Positions 37,084-46,674 are shown, counted from the stretch's first letter. The stretch: 64,000 bases of DNA from Polymorphum gilvum SL003B-26A1 (GCF_000192745.1 NC_015259.1:2929001-2993000), one strand, 5' to 3'. A program made the numbers and translations. The notes: a model not told the origin generated them from the sequence alone.

Positions 37084-37367
37084 CCGGCCTTGCGCGGCTC
37101 TGGCGACCGCTGCAGGTCTCCGGCACCGATCCGGCAGGACGTCGGAGCAGGTTCGGACACGGGCAGGACACATGTGAGACACGGGCAGGATGACCTGCGG
37201 GCGCCCGAAAGCGCGTGAAACCCTGCTTTTTCCGGATCCCTGACGCCCCTGGCGCGACGGCCTGTCGCAGGTGCGCCGGGGCGTGTCGTTTTGGCGACAC
37301 CCGCTTGTCCCCGCCGGCCACAGAGTTTTCCCCAGGCAATCAGCCTCTCATTGCATGGGGATAGTCC
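37084..37367 (+). promoter_or_regulatory. promoter region of the corrinoid/C1 operon with AraC-type direct repeats
   Basis: No gene. Two half-sites TGTCG-N5-GCGNC occur in direct orientation exactly 21 bp apart (37263-37277: TGTCGCAGGTGCGCC; 37284-37298: TGTCGTTTTGGCGAC), the geometry bound by one face of an AraC-family dimer. They end 70 bases before the start codon. A separate pair of 13-base repeats GACACGGGCAGGA lies at 37156-37168 and 37178-37190 (period 22). No cobalamin riboswitch core was recognised. Confidence 0.55.
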
Positions 37368-38069
<702 letters not shown>

Positions 38070-38082
38070 GGGGCAGACGGCC

Positions 38083-38721
38083 ATGGCGGCGCCGGCGGAC
38101 AGCGCGGACGACCCTTCGCACGGCGATGGACTTATCCCCGCCCGCATGCTCGTCGTCGCCTGCGGCGCGCTGGCGCGCGAGGTGCTGGCGCTCAAGGCGC
38201 TCAACGGGTTGGACCATGTCGACCTCGCCTGCCTGCCGGCGCAGCTGCACAACAGCCCGCAGGATATCCCCGCCGCCGTGCGCGCCACGATCCGCGCCAA
38301 CCGGGACAAGTACCGCCGCATCGCCGTCGCCTATGCCGACTGCGGCACCGGCGGATATCTCGACAGGGTCCTGGCCGAGGAAGGCGTCTCCCGCATCCCC
38401 GGCGCCCACTGCTACGCCTTCTTCGCCGGACCGGAGTCGTTCCAGGCCCTTGAGGAGGAGCGACTCGGCTCGTTCTACCTGACGGATTTCCTCGCCCGGC
38501 ACTTCCGCACCATGGTCATCGAGCCGCTTGGCCTCGACCGCCATCCCGAGCTTCGCGAGGTCTACTTCGCCCACTACACGCGACTGGTCTATCTCGCTCA
38601 GACCGACGATCCGGCGTTGGACAAGGCGGCGCGGGCGGCAGCTGCGGAACTCGGCCTGCCGTTCGAGAAACGCTCGACCGGCTATGGACTTCTCGGCGAT
38701 TTCCTGACCGCGGCGGCCTGA
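38083..38721 (+). CDS. DUF1638 family protein
   Basis: A 212-residue soluble protein of DUF1638, whose members frequently neighbour MttB-family and corrinoid genes in bacteria and methanogens. Conserved features: LVVACGALAREVLAL, LPAQLHNSPQDIPAAV, VAYADCGTGGYLD, and GAHCYAFFAG; the Cys and His residues could bind a metal or corrinoid. The function is unknown. The start at 38083 is preferred (GAGGGG upstream); the alternative at 38053 would overlap the corrinoid gene. It sits 13 bases downstream of the corrinoid gene and so is surely cotranscribed. Confidence 0.88.
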   Translation: MAAPADSADDPSHGDGLIPARMLVVACGALAREVLALKALNGLDHVDLACLPAQLHNSPQDIPAAVRATIRANRDKYRRIAVAYADCGTGGYLDRVLAEEGVSRIPGAHCYAFFAGPESFQALEEERLGSFYLTDFLARHFRTMVIEPLGLDRHPELREVYFAHYTRLVYLAQTDDPALDKAARAAAAELGLPFEKRSTGYGLLGDFLTAAA

Positions 38722-38849
38722 CCCGCGACAGGGACAGAGGATGGACAGGAGCGTTTGGGGCAACGTCGTATTTCCGCCTTCGCGTGTCGCCTTCCGCTGC
38801 TCCGCAGCACCCGCATTCGGCCAAAGATGGACTTCGAAAGGAGCGCTCC

Positions 38850-39149
38850 ATGGCGCACAAGATCATCGTCTACTGGCGCGATATCCCCGCCCAGGTGCTG
38901 GTCCGGGCGGAGCGGAAAAGCGCCCGCCGCGAACTTCCGGCAGCCTTCCTGGAGGCCATCGACGCCGCCGCCATGCGCGCCGGCAGGAAGGACGAAGACG
39001 CCTATCTCGCCGCGTGGCGGCGCGCCGATCCGATCGAGGTCGGCGAGGATATCGAGGCGGAGGCCGATGCGGCGCTGAACGCGCTCGTCGCGACCTATCC
39101 TCGCACCCGCCTGCTGGCGCTGGTGGAGAACTCAGGAGTCGAGGCATGA
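38850..39149 (+). CDS. small Virulence_fact-family protein
   Basis: A 99-residue protein matching the small Virulence_fact type (IIVYWRDIPAQVLVRA, then AFLEAIDAAAMRAGRKDEDAYLAAWRR). The family name is historical and does not indicate pathogenicity. AAAGGAG lies 7 bases before the ATG. Its stop overlaps the start of the MTHFR gene (ATGA), so the two are translationally coupled, implying a function with that reductase, perhaps as a subunit or electron-transfer adaptor. That role is inference. Confidence 0.85.
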   Translation: MAHKIIVYWRDIPAQVLVRAERKSARRELPAAFLEAIDAAAMRAGRKDEDAYLAAWRRADPIEVGEDIEAEADAALNALVATYPRTRLLALVENSGVEA

Positions 39150-40042
39150 GCGATCGCCGTCTGAACGCGCTTGGGCGGCTTGCCGCCTCCACCGAGGTGT
39201 CGCCGCGCCAGGTGCTGGAAAAGCCCGAAGTCCTCGACGCGATCCCGGCCGGGACCCGTGTCTACCTGACCGATCTCGGCACGGCGAGCGAGGACCAGAT
39301 CGTTGCGGCCGCGCGGGGATTGCGCGACGCCGGCCTCGTCGCCGTCCCCCACATGGCGGCGCGCCGCTACCCGAGCCTTGCCGCCTTCGAACGACGGATA
39401 AAGCGGCTGGTGCTGGAGGCCGGCGTCACCGAGGTGCTGGCGATCGCCGGCGAGACCGACCGCCCCGGCCCGCTCGCCTCGTCTCTCGCCCTGCTCCAGA
39501 CCGGCCTGTTCGACCGACTCGGCATCGCCCGCATCGCCGTCGCCGGCCACCCGGATGGCGCGCCCGACATCCCAACTCCGGTGATCCGCGAATTTCTCCT
39601 GAAGAAACATGAATTTGCAACGAACAGCGATGCCGCTTTCCACATCGTCACGCAGTTCGGCTTCGATCCGCACCGGATCGCCGTCTGGCTCGACGAGCTG
39701 GTCGCCTGGGGCAACCGCTTCCCGGTCCATGTCGGCGTCGCCGGTCCGGCGAAAATGACCACGCTGGTCAAGTACGCGGCCTTCGCCGGAATCGAGAACT
39801 CATTGAACTTCCTAAAGAAACGCGGCGGTGCCGTGGTTTCGATGCTGTCCGGCTACGATCCCGAAGCGATGGTCGCACCGCTGGAGGCAAGGGTCCTGTC
39901 CATGCCGGCGACCCAGATCGCGCAGATCCACGTCTATCCGTTCGGCGGCGTCGCCAAGACCTCCGCCTGGCTCGTCGAACGCGGCTCCTGGTCCTTTCAG
40001 CCGGCCAGGAAACCCGTTGAAATTCAAGAGGTAGCGCAATGA
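39146..40042 (+). CDS. methylenetetrahydrofolate reductase family protein
   Basis: A 298-residue TIM-barrel protein of the MTHFR family, interconverting methyl-THF and methylene-THF. Family regions: RVYLTDLGTASEDQIVAAARGLRDAG (barrel start), VLAIAGETDRPGPLASSLALLQTGL, IRIAVAGHPDG-like region, FHIVTQFGFDP and LVAWGNRFPVHVGVAGPAKM, and C-terminal HVYPFGGVAKTSAWL. It is not closely similar to the classical MetF of methionine synthesis, and in this setting probably oxidises methyl-THF. It is coupled to genes on both sides by 4-base overlaps. Confidence 0.88.
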   Translation: MSDRRLNALGRLAASTEVSPRQVLEKPEVLDAIPAGTRVYLTDLGTASEDQIVAAARGLRDAGLVAVPHMAARRYPSLAAFERRIKRLVLEAGVTEVLAIAGETDRPGPLASSLALLQTGLFDRLGIARIAVAGHPDGAPDIPTPVIREFLLKKHEFATNSDAAFHIVTQFGFDPHRIAVWLDELVAWGNRFPVHVGVAGPAKMTTLVKYAAFAGIENSLNFLKKRGGAVVSMLSGYDPEAMVAPLEARVLSMPATQIAQIHVYPFGGVAKTSAWLVERGSWSFQPARKPVEIQEVAQ

Positions 40043-40995
40043 CCCGGACCGTCGTCGCATCGGCCACGAAAGAGATCGTCATCGGCTTCGACCAGCCGTT
40101 CTGCGTCATCGGCGAGCGCATCAACCCGACCGGACGCAAGAAGCTGGCCGCCGAGATGATCGAGGGCAATTTCGACACGGTGATCAGGGATGCCCTCGCC
40201 CAGGTCGCGGCGGGCGCCACCATGCTCGACGTCAACGCCGGCGTGACGGCGGTCGACCCAAACCGGACGGAGCCGCCACTCCTCGTCCAGACCCTTGAAA
40301 TCGTTCAGAATCTCGTTGACGTTCCGCTGTCGATCGACTCCTCGGTGACCGCCGCCATCGAGGCTGGACTGCAGGTCGCCAAGGGCCGGCCGCTGGTCAA
40401 TTCGGTCACCGGCGAGGAGGAGAAGCTCGAGGCGATCCTGCCGCTGGTCAAGAAATACAACGTGCCGGTGGTGGCGATCTCCAACGACGAGACCGGCATT
40501 TCCGAGGATCCCGACGTGCGCTTCGCCGTGGCGAAGAAGATCGTCGAACGCGCCGCCGATTACGGCATTCCGGCCTGCGACATCGTCGTCGATCCGCTGG
40601 TCATGCCGATCGGCGCCATGGGCAGCGCTGGCCAGCAGGTGTTCCGCCTGCTCCGCCGCCTGCGCGAGGAACTGAAGGTCAACACGACCTGCGGCCTGTC
40701 CAACATCTCCTTCGGGCTGCCGCACCGGCACGGCATCAACGCCGCCTTCATCCCGATGGTGATCGCCTCCGGCATGACCAGCGCGATCATGAACCCGTGC
40801 CGGCCGCAGGAAATGGAAATGGTCCGCGCCGCCAACGTGCTGGCCGGACACGATGCCAATTGCCAGGACTGGATCATGGCCTATCGCGACCACGTGCCGG
40901 CTGCAGCCGGTGCGCCTGTCCCCGCCGACGTGTCGGTTTCCGGCGCGCGCCGGCGCGGCGGGCGCGAGGCACGGCGGCGTCAGATCACCGGCTGA
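40039..40995 (+). CDS. methyltetrahydrofolate:corrinoid methyltransferase (MtgA/AcsE-like)
   Basis: A 318-residue pterin-binding TIM barrel like the MetH pterin domain, AcsE and MtgA. FCVIGERINPTGRKKLAAEM, AAGATMLDVNAGV, LSIDSSVTAAIEAGL, LVNSVTGEEEKLE, PVVAISNDETG and CDIVVDPLVMPIG line the folate pocket; TCGLSNISFGLPHRHGIN is the family signature. It should transfer methyl between the corrinoid protein and THF. ATGA overlap with the MTHFR-like gene; 11 bases before the activator gene. Confidence 0.93.
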   Translation: MTRTVVASATKEIVIGFDQPFCVIGERINPTGRKKLAAEMIEGNFDTVIRDALAQVAAGATMLDVNAGVTAVDPNRTEPPLLVQTLEIVQNLVDVPLSIDSSVTAAIEAGLQVAKGRPLVNSVTGEEEKLEAILPLVKKYNVPVVAISNDETGISEDPDVRFAVAKKIVERAADYGIPACDIVVDPLVMPIGAMGSAGQQVFRLLRRLREELKVNTTCGLSNISFGLPHRHGINAAFIPMVIASGMTSAIMNPCRPQEMEMVRAANVLAGHDANCQDWIMAYRDHVPAAAGAPVPADVSVSGARRRGGREARRRQITG

Positions 40996-41006
40996 CCGGA
41001 GTGCCC

Positions 41007-43031
41007 ATGGCCGACAGCGGACAGGCGCGCGTCATCTTCCAGCCGAGCGGCCGGCGGGGCAGTTTCGCGATCGGCACGCCGGTCCTCGATGCCGCACGTG
41101 CACTCGGGGTCTACGTTGAATCCGTCTGCGGCGGCCGCGGCATCTGCGGACGCTGCCAGATCTCCGTCTGCGAAGGCACCTTCGCCAAGGAGGGTCTCAC
41201 CAGCGCGGCCGATCATCTGGCACCGGCGAGCGACGCGGAAGCGCGCTACGCCGCCTTGCGGCCTCTTGCCGACAGACGGCGTCTCGGCTGCCAGGCGCGG
41301 ATCCTCGGGGATCTCGTCGTCGACGTGCCGAGCGAGGCGCAGACCAACCGGCAGATCGTGCGCAAGCGCGCGGAGGCGCGGCGGATCGACCCCGACCCTG
41401 CGGTGTCGCAATGGACCGTCAGCGTGGCGGAGCCCGACATGGAAACACCGCGCGGCGACGCTGACCGGCTGCGGGAGGCCGTCGCCGCAGCGGCCGGCCT
41501 CGCCGACCTGAGCATCGATCCGCCGCTCCTGCCACGCGTCCAGGCGATCCTGCGCAAGGGCGGCTGGACGGTGACCGCCGCCGTCTATCGGGACGCCAGC
41601 GCGCCCGTTCTGATCGACCTGTGGCCCGGCGGTCCGAAGCCGCTCTACGGCCTTGCGGTCGATATCGGCTCGACCACCATCGCGGCCCATCTGTGCGACC
41701 TTGCCAGCGGGCGGACGGTCGCCTCCGCCGGCACCTCCAACCCGCAGATCCGCTTCGGCGAAGACCTGATGTCGCGTGTGTCCTATGTCCAGATGAACCC
41801 GTCGCGCCTGCCCGAGCTCACCCGCGTGGTCCGCGACGCCATCAATGCGCTGATCGGCAAGCTGGTCGGCGACGTCGACGCGCAGCGGAGCGACGTGCTG
41901 GACGCGGCCTTCGTCGGCAATCCGGTGATGCATCATCTGTTTCTCGGCATTGACCCGACCGAACTCGGCGGCGCGCCCTTCGCGCTGGCCGTTTCGGACG
42001 CCTTCGTGTTGCCGACGCGCGACCTCGACCTCGACATCAGCCTGGGCGGCCGGGTCTACATGCTGCCCTGCATCGCCGGCCATGTCGGTGCCGACGCCGC
42101 CGCCGCGACGCTCTCCGAAGCTCCGTACGCCTCCGACGAGATCACCCTTCTGGTCGACATCGGCACCAACGCCGAGATCGTCCTGGGTAGCCGCGACCGA
42201 CTTCTCGCGGCGAGTTCGCCGACCGGTCCGGCGTTCGAGGGGGCCGAAATCTCCTGCGGCCAGCGTGCCGCCCCCGGTGCCATCGAGCGGGTCCGGATCG
42301 ACCGGGAAACCCTGGAACCGCGTTTCAAGGTGATCGGCGTCGACGACTGGTCGGACGAGGCCGGATTTGCCGACAGGATCGACCAGGTCGGCGTGACCGG
42401 CATCTGCGGCTCGGGGATCATCGAGGTCGTGGCGGAGATGTTCCTTTGCGGCCTGATCACCGAGGACGGGGTCATCGACGGCGCCCTAGCCGAGCGCACG
42501 CCGCGGATCGTCCGCAACGGCCGCACCTTCTCTTATGTCCTTGTCGATGAGGGCATTCCGATCTCGGTCACACAGACCGACATCCGCTCGATCCAGCTCG
42601 CCAAGGCAGCCCTCTATGCCGGCGTGAAGCTGCTGCAGGACAGGCTCGGCTTCGACCGCATCGATCGCATCCGCCTCGCCGGCGCCTTCGGCAGCTACAT
42701 CGATCCTCGCTATGCCATGGTGATCGGCCTCATTCCAGACTGCGACCTCGCCCATGTCGGCGGGGTCGGCAATGCGGCTGGCACCGGCGCCCGCATGGCC
42801 CTGCTGAACCGCCAGCATCGGCGCGAGGTGGAAGAGACGGTGCGCCGCATCGAGAAGATCGAGACCGCGCTGGAACCCCGCTTCCAGGAGCATTTCGTCA
42901 ACGCCATGGCGCTGCCGAACAAGGTCGATCCGTTCGACCGGCTGCGTGCGGAGATAGTTCTCCCGCCCCCCTCCGGACTGCCCGGCGAGGACGGCGAGGC
43001 AAACGGTCGCCGGCGCCGGCGGCGCAGGTGA
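41007..43031 (+). CDS. RACo/RamA-like corrinoid activation protein ([2Fe-2S] + ASKHA)
   Basis: A 674-residue ATP-dependent reductive activator of corrinoid proteins, needed because Co(I) is occasionally oxidised. The N-terminal plant-type ferredoxin domain (about 5-100) has C41, C47, C50 and C95 as cluster ligands (VCGGRGICGRC...LGCQ). After a linker domain (about 120-205) comes the DUF4445 ASKHA ATPase (about 210-640) with YGLAVDIGSTTIAAHL, DVLDAAFVGNPVMHHLF, LLVDIGTNAEIVLG and ICGSGIIEVV. The C-terminus is basic. It ends the corrinoid run; the next gene begins 236 bases later. Confidence 0.94.
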   Translation: MADSGQARVIFQPSGRRGSFAIGTPVLDAARALGVYVESVCGGRGICGRCQISVCEGTFAKEGLTSAADHLAPASDAEARYAALRPLADRRRLGCQARILGDLVVDVPSEAQTNRQIVRKRAEARRIDPDPAVSQWTVSVAEPDMETPRGDADRLREAVAAAAGLADLSIDPPLLPRVQAILRKGGWTVTAAVYRDASAPVLIDLWPGGPKPLYGLAVDIGSTTIAAHLCDLASGRTVASAGTSNPQIRFGEDLMSRVSYVQMNPSRLPELTRVVRDAINALIGKLVGDVDAQRSDVLDAAFVGNPVMHHLFLGIDPTELGGAPFALAVSDAFVLPTRDLDLDISLGGRVYMLPCIAGHVGADAAAATLSEAPYASDEITLLVDIGTNAEIVLGSRDRLLAASSPTGPAFEGAEISCGQRAAPGAIERVRIDRETLEPRFKVIGVDDWSDEAGFADRIDQVGVTGICGSGIIEVVAEMFLCGLITEDGVIDGALAERTPRIVRNGRTFSYVLVDEGIPISVTQTDIRSIQLAKAALYAGVKLLQDRLGFDRIDRIRLAGAFGSYIDPRYAMVIGLIPDCDLAHVGGVGNAAGTGARMALLNRQHRREVEETVRRIEKIETALEPRFQEHFVNAMALPNKVDPFDRLRAEIVLPPPSGLPGEDGEANGRRRRRRR

Positions 43032-43267
43032 ACCGACACCGCCGACCGGCGCCCTGCGGTCCCTGCTTCGATCCGCGCCCGGGAGCCAGGCTCGTTCCGC
43101 ACCCCTCGATCATAAGGGGTATTACGTATTTCCTGACTATCCCCCTCTAGTTTTTCGCAACCCCATGGACGGACCGATATTTTATGAGTATCAGTCTCAT
43201 GTTTTTCGCCGGATACTGAACGACAGCCGGCATTTCGCCTGATCGTCAACCGGATCGAGACAGGGAC
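43032..43267 (+). promoter_or_regulatory. promoter region of the transporter genes
   Basis: This 236-base gap is AT-richer in its middle. It contains an inverted repeat ATGAG-N7-CTCAT at 43184-43200 and TTTTATGAGTATC-like AT-rich sequence that could be a -10 region. No TGTCG/GCGNC direct repeat like that before the corrinoid gene was found, so this unit may be regulated differently. Confidence 0.35.
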
Positions 43268-44206
43268 ATGCTTCACCAGCTCGGCCTGCGGCTGATTTAC
43301 GCGTGCTTGTTGATCCTCGCCGTCTCGATTGCCGGCTTCGCCCTGCTGCGCCTCATGCCGGGCGACTTTGCCGAAGTGCTGCTGATGTCCCAGATGGACG
43401 GCACGCTTCCCGACGCCGAAACGGTGGCACGGTTTTCTGCCGAGAACGGCTTCGACGCACCGCTTCCCGTGCAGTATCTCGACTGGCTCTGGCGTGTCGC
43501 GCAGGGGGATCTTGGCACGTCTTTCGTCACCGGCGACCCGGTGCTGGAGGACGTGACGCTGCGGCTCGGCAAGTCCCTGACCCTGGCGCTCCTCGCACTC
43601 GGAACCGGCCTTGTCATTTCCCTGCCTGTGGGCGCCCTGTGCGCCTTCTACCCCGGCAGCCTGCTCGACCGGACCTTCGCGACGCTCGCCGTCGTCGGGA
43701 TGTCGATCCCCAACTTCTGGTACGCGCTGATGCTGGCGCTGCTGTTTTCCCTCACGCTCGGATGGCTTCCGAGCACAGGGCACGGCACCTGGGCCCATGC
43801 CGTGCTGCCGACCCTCGTCATCGGCACGTCGATCAGCGGTGTGCTGGCCCGCTATGTGCGCGGCTGCCTGCTGGAGGAACTGTCGCAACCCTATGTCCGC
43901 ACCGCCAGGTCAAAGGGGCTGAGCGATCGGCGGGTCCTGTTGTTCCATGCCGCGCCGAACGTGTTTCCCGCCGTCCTGACCCTGACCGGCCTACAGTTCG
44001 CCCGGGTGTTCGACGGCATGATCATCGTCGAAACCCTGTTTGCCTGGCCGGGCATCGGCCGGCTCCTGGTCGATTCCCTGCTCAGCCGCGACTACCCGCT
44101 CATCCAGGCCTGCTTCCTGGTCGTCGCCGCCAGCTACGTGCTCATCAACCTCGTCGTGGACTATGCGATCACGCTCTACGATCCGCGCGTGCGGGGCGTA
44201 GTCTGA
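43268..44206 (+). CDS. DppB-type ABC transporter permease
   Basis: A 312-residue inner-membrane permease of the peptide/nickel/opine importer family. Six membrane helices are visible; the N-terminal LLRLMPGDFAEVLL, central ISLPVGALCAFYPGSLLDR and the EAA-like loop RTARSKGLSDRRVLLFHAAPNVFPAVLTL (coupling to the ATPase) are characteristic. It is followed after 1 base by the DppC-type gene. With the binding protein it should import a small, probably amine-containing substrate for the locus. Confidence 0.93.
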   Translation: MLHQLGLRLIYACLLILAVSIAGFALLRLMPGDFAEVLLMSQMDGTLPDAETVARFSAENGFDAPLPVQYLDWLWRVAQGDLGTSFVTGDPVLEDVTLRLGKSLTLALLALGTGLVISLPVGALCAFYPGSLLDRTFATLAVVGMSIPNFWYALMLALLFSLTLGWLPSTGHGTWAHAVLPTLVIGTSISGVLARYVRGCLLEELSQPYVRTARSKGLSDRRVLLFHAAPNVFPAVLTLTGLQFARVFDGMIIVETLFAWPGIGRLLVDSLLSRDYPLIQACFLVVAASYVLINLVVDYAITLYDPRVRGVV

Positions 44207-44207
44207 C

Positions 44208-45077
44208 ATGGCGGCTCCGCTTTCCATCGCAGCCGTGCGACGCCTGTCGCGACCGGCCTTTCCCGCCGCCGGCTTCGCCTTCTGGGTGGTCTCGGGTCTG
44301 ATCCTGCTGGTCGCCGCCGGGCCACTGGTTGCCCCGCACGATCCCTATCAGGCCGACTTCCTCAACCGGCTCGCCGGGCCGAGCGCCACCTATCCCCTCG
44401 GCACCGACGCCATGGGACGGTGCCTGCTGTCCCGCCTCCTGCACGGCGCGCAACTGACCACGCTGTCCGCCCTGTCGGTCGTCGCTACCGCCGCAGCAAT
44501 CGGGATCCTGGTTGGCGCCGTCTCTGGCTACTTCGGCGGACTGCCGGACCGCCTGCTGATGCGGCTGACAGAAGGCGTTTCGGTGCTGCCGGCGCTCGCC
44601 ATAGCGATCGTCATCGCAGGGATCCTGGGTCTCGGTCTGAAGGCAGTGATCCTTGCCCTCGCAGCCGTCCACTGGACCGATTATGCGCGGCTCGTGCGCA
44701 ACGTCGTCATGGTCGAGCGCAGCAAGACCTACGTCATGGCGGCCGAAGCGCTCGGGGTCCGGCGCCTCGACGTCATCCGGCGCCACCTCCTGCCCAACAT
44801 CGCCGCCCCGCTGCTTGCCATGGGTACCTACTCGATTTCGTGGGTCATCCTGTCCTTCGCCGGGCTCAGCTTCCTCGGCCTCGGCGTCGAGCCGGGCACG
44901 CCGGAATGGGGACGGCTGATCGCCGAATCGCGCAGCCACCTGCGCGAGTACCCACGTCTCGTGATGGTCCCCGGCTTCACGATCATGGCCTTCGTTATCG
45001 CCATCAACCTGATCGGCGACGCGACGGGCGACCGCCTCCGCCACGGGCGAACGAATTTTCTCAACCCAAGGAGTTAG
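44208..45077 (+). CDS. DppC-type ABC transporter permease
   Basis: A 289-residue partner permease. N-terminal helix, the family segment PHDPYQADFLNRLAGPSATYPLGTDAMGRC, five further helices, and the coupling loop YVMAAEALGVRRLDVIRRHLLPN are visible. The C-terminus RLRHGRTNF is near the usual DPR.R end of DppC proteins. No ATP-binding subunits follow; the binding-protein gene starts immediately after the stop. Confidence 0.93.
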   Translation: MAAPLSIAAVRRLSRPAFPAAGFAFWVVSGLILLVAAGPLVAPHDPYQADFLNRLAGPSATYPLGTDAMGRCLLSRLLHGAQLTTLSALSVVATAAAIGILVGAVSGYFGGLPDRLLMRLTEGVSVLPALAIAIVIAGILGLGLKAVILALAAVHWTDYARLVRNVVMVERSKTYVMAAEALGVRRLDVIRRHLLPNIAAPLLAMGTYSISWVILSFAGLSFLGLGVEPGTPEWGRLIAESRSHLREYPRLVMVPGFTIMAFVIAINLIGDATGDRLRHGRTNFLNPRS

Positions 45078-45078
45078 C

Positions 45079-46623
45079 ATGCACCACCTCGTCTCACGCC
45101 TGCGCAAGGCGGCTGTTGCGGCCGTTGCCGCCAGCCTGCTCGCCGCACCGGTCCCGCCGGTCGCGGCAAGCGAGCCTGGAACGCTTGTCGTCGCCACCAT
45201 GTGGGAAGCCCTGCCGCTGTCGATGGCGCCACGCCGCAGCCGCTTCTTCAACGAGAGCGAGATCCTCGACACGCTGATCAAGCTCGACTACCAGATGAAG
45301 CTTATCCCCGGCCTTGCGACGTCGTGGGAGCGAGTCAATCCGACCACCTGGCGCTTCACGCTGCGCGACGGCGTCAAGTTCCATGACGGCTCCGACTTCG
45401 ACGCGGAAGCGGCCAAGTTTTCGCTGGAGCGGGTAATCGCGCTGCTGCCCTATGCGTCCGACCTGCTCAACATCGCGCGGATGGATGCCAAGGGACCGCT
45501 GGAACTCGAGATCGAGACCACCGAACCCTTCGCCGCCCTGCCGAACCAGTTGACCGATGCGATCACCGGCATCTACGCCAGGTCGTCCTTCGACGCCGAG
45601 GACAAGTTCGTGAAGCCGGTCGGCACCGGCCCCTGGGCCTTCGTCGACTACCAGAAGCAGGACCGCACCATCGTCGAGCGGTTCGACGGCTACTGGGGCC
45701 CCGCACCGTCGCTGGAAAAGGTCGTCTACCGCTACATCCCCGACCACAACTCGCGCGCCCTGGCGCTGGAGACCGGCGAGGTCGACTTCGTCGAGCACCT
45801 GCTGCCCTCCGACGTGGAGCGCCTGTCCAGGGATGCCGCATTCAAGGTCTACGTCGAGCCGAGCGCCGGCCTCTACTACGGTGCCTTCAATGCCGGCGAA
45901 AAGAGCGTGCTGAAGGATGCCCGCATCCGCCAGGCGCTGAACCTGATGGTGGACCGGGACATTCTCGTCAAAGCGGCCCTCGACGGCATCGGCAAGCCGG
46001 CCTGGCAGTTCTTCCCCGACGACTTTCCCTGGGTCTCGGAAACGGTGACGCCCTACACGCTCGACCTTGCAGCCGCCGAAGCCCTTCTGACCGAGGCCGG
46101 ATACGCGAAGACGGACGGCAAGTGGGTGAAGGACGGCCAGCCGCTGACCCTGCGTATCCTGTCCTATTCCAGCCGCGCCGAAATGTCCCCGATCACGGAA
46201 ACGCTCGCGACCCTGCTTCAGGGCCAGGGTGTCGCGACGCAGGTCCAGATGTTCACCTGGGAGGGCATGCTGGACCTGGTCAAGCAGGGCGACTACGACG
46301 TCTCCGTGGTGTTCTGGACGCCGGAAATGACCGGCCATCCGGACCTGCACCTCAAGTCACAGTTCCATTCCAAGGCAGGGCTGAACTACCAGTTCTGGGT
46401 CAACGAGGAATTCGATGCCCTGGTCGACAAGGGCCGTACCCTCGACGCCGGCGCCGACGCCATGGACACCTATGCCCGGGCACAGCAGATCCTGCAGACG
46501 GACGCACCGATCATCCCGCTCGTCCACAAGGTGTTCGTCGCCGCCTCCAGCGCCGCGCTCGACGGCTACAGGGTCCACCCGTCGGGCTTCTTCTACAACT
46601 TCAAGGAAGCGACCAAGAAATGA
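45079..46623 (+). CDS. family 5 extracellular solute-binding protein
   Basis: A 514-residue periplasmic binding protein with a signal peptide (about 1-31, ending PVAAS). Family 5 features: ILDTLIKLDYQMKLIPGLATSWE, WRFTLRDGVKFHDGSDFDAEAAKFSLER, VGTGPWAF, and VVYRYIPDHNSRALALETGEVDFV. AAGGAG precedes the ATG. Family 5 proteins bind peptides, nickel chelates, opines or glycosides; the locus suggests a quaternary or methylated amine, but this is inference. Third gene of the transporter unit. Confidence 0.93.
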   Translation: MHHLVSRLRKAAVAAVAASLLAAPVPPVAASEPGTLVVATMWEALPLSMAPRRSRFFNESEILDTLIKLDYQMKLIPGLATSWERVNPTTWRFTLRDGVKFHDGSDFDAEAAKFSLERVIALLPYASDLLNIARMDAKGPLELEIETTEPFAALPNQLTDAITGIYARSSFDAEDKFVKPVGTGPWAFVDYQKQDRTIVERFDGYWGPAPSLEKVVYRYIPDHNSRALALETGEVDFVEHLLPSDVERLSRDAAFKVYVEPSAGLYYGAFNAGEKSVLKDARIRQALNLMVDRDILVKAALDGIGKPAWQFFPDDFPWVSETVTPYTLDLAAAEALLTEAGYAKTDGKWVKDGQPLTLRILSYSSRAEMSPITETLATLLQGQGVATQVQMFTWEGMLDLVKQGDYDVSVVFWTPEMTGHPDLHLKSQFHSKAGLNYQFWVNEEFDALVDKGRTLDAGADAMDTYARAQQILQTDAPIIPLVHKVFVAASSAALDGYRVHPSGFFYNFKEATKK

Positions 46624-46674
46624 CGCTCCCGGGACGGCCGGGCCGGCCGTCCCGCAACCTTGCCGGAGATTGCC

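Noticed and set aside
37084-37367. Possible cobalamin riboswitch before the corrinoid operon
   Set aside because: I looked for the conserved B12-box core and the flanking stems and did not find them; the region instead shows direct repeats typical of protein binding.
38850-39149. Pathogenicity role for the Virulence_fact-type protein
   Set aside because: The family name is historical; coupling to a folate enzyme gene points to one-carbon metabolism.
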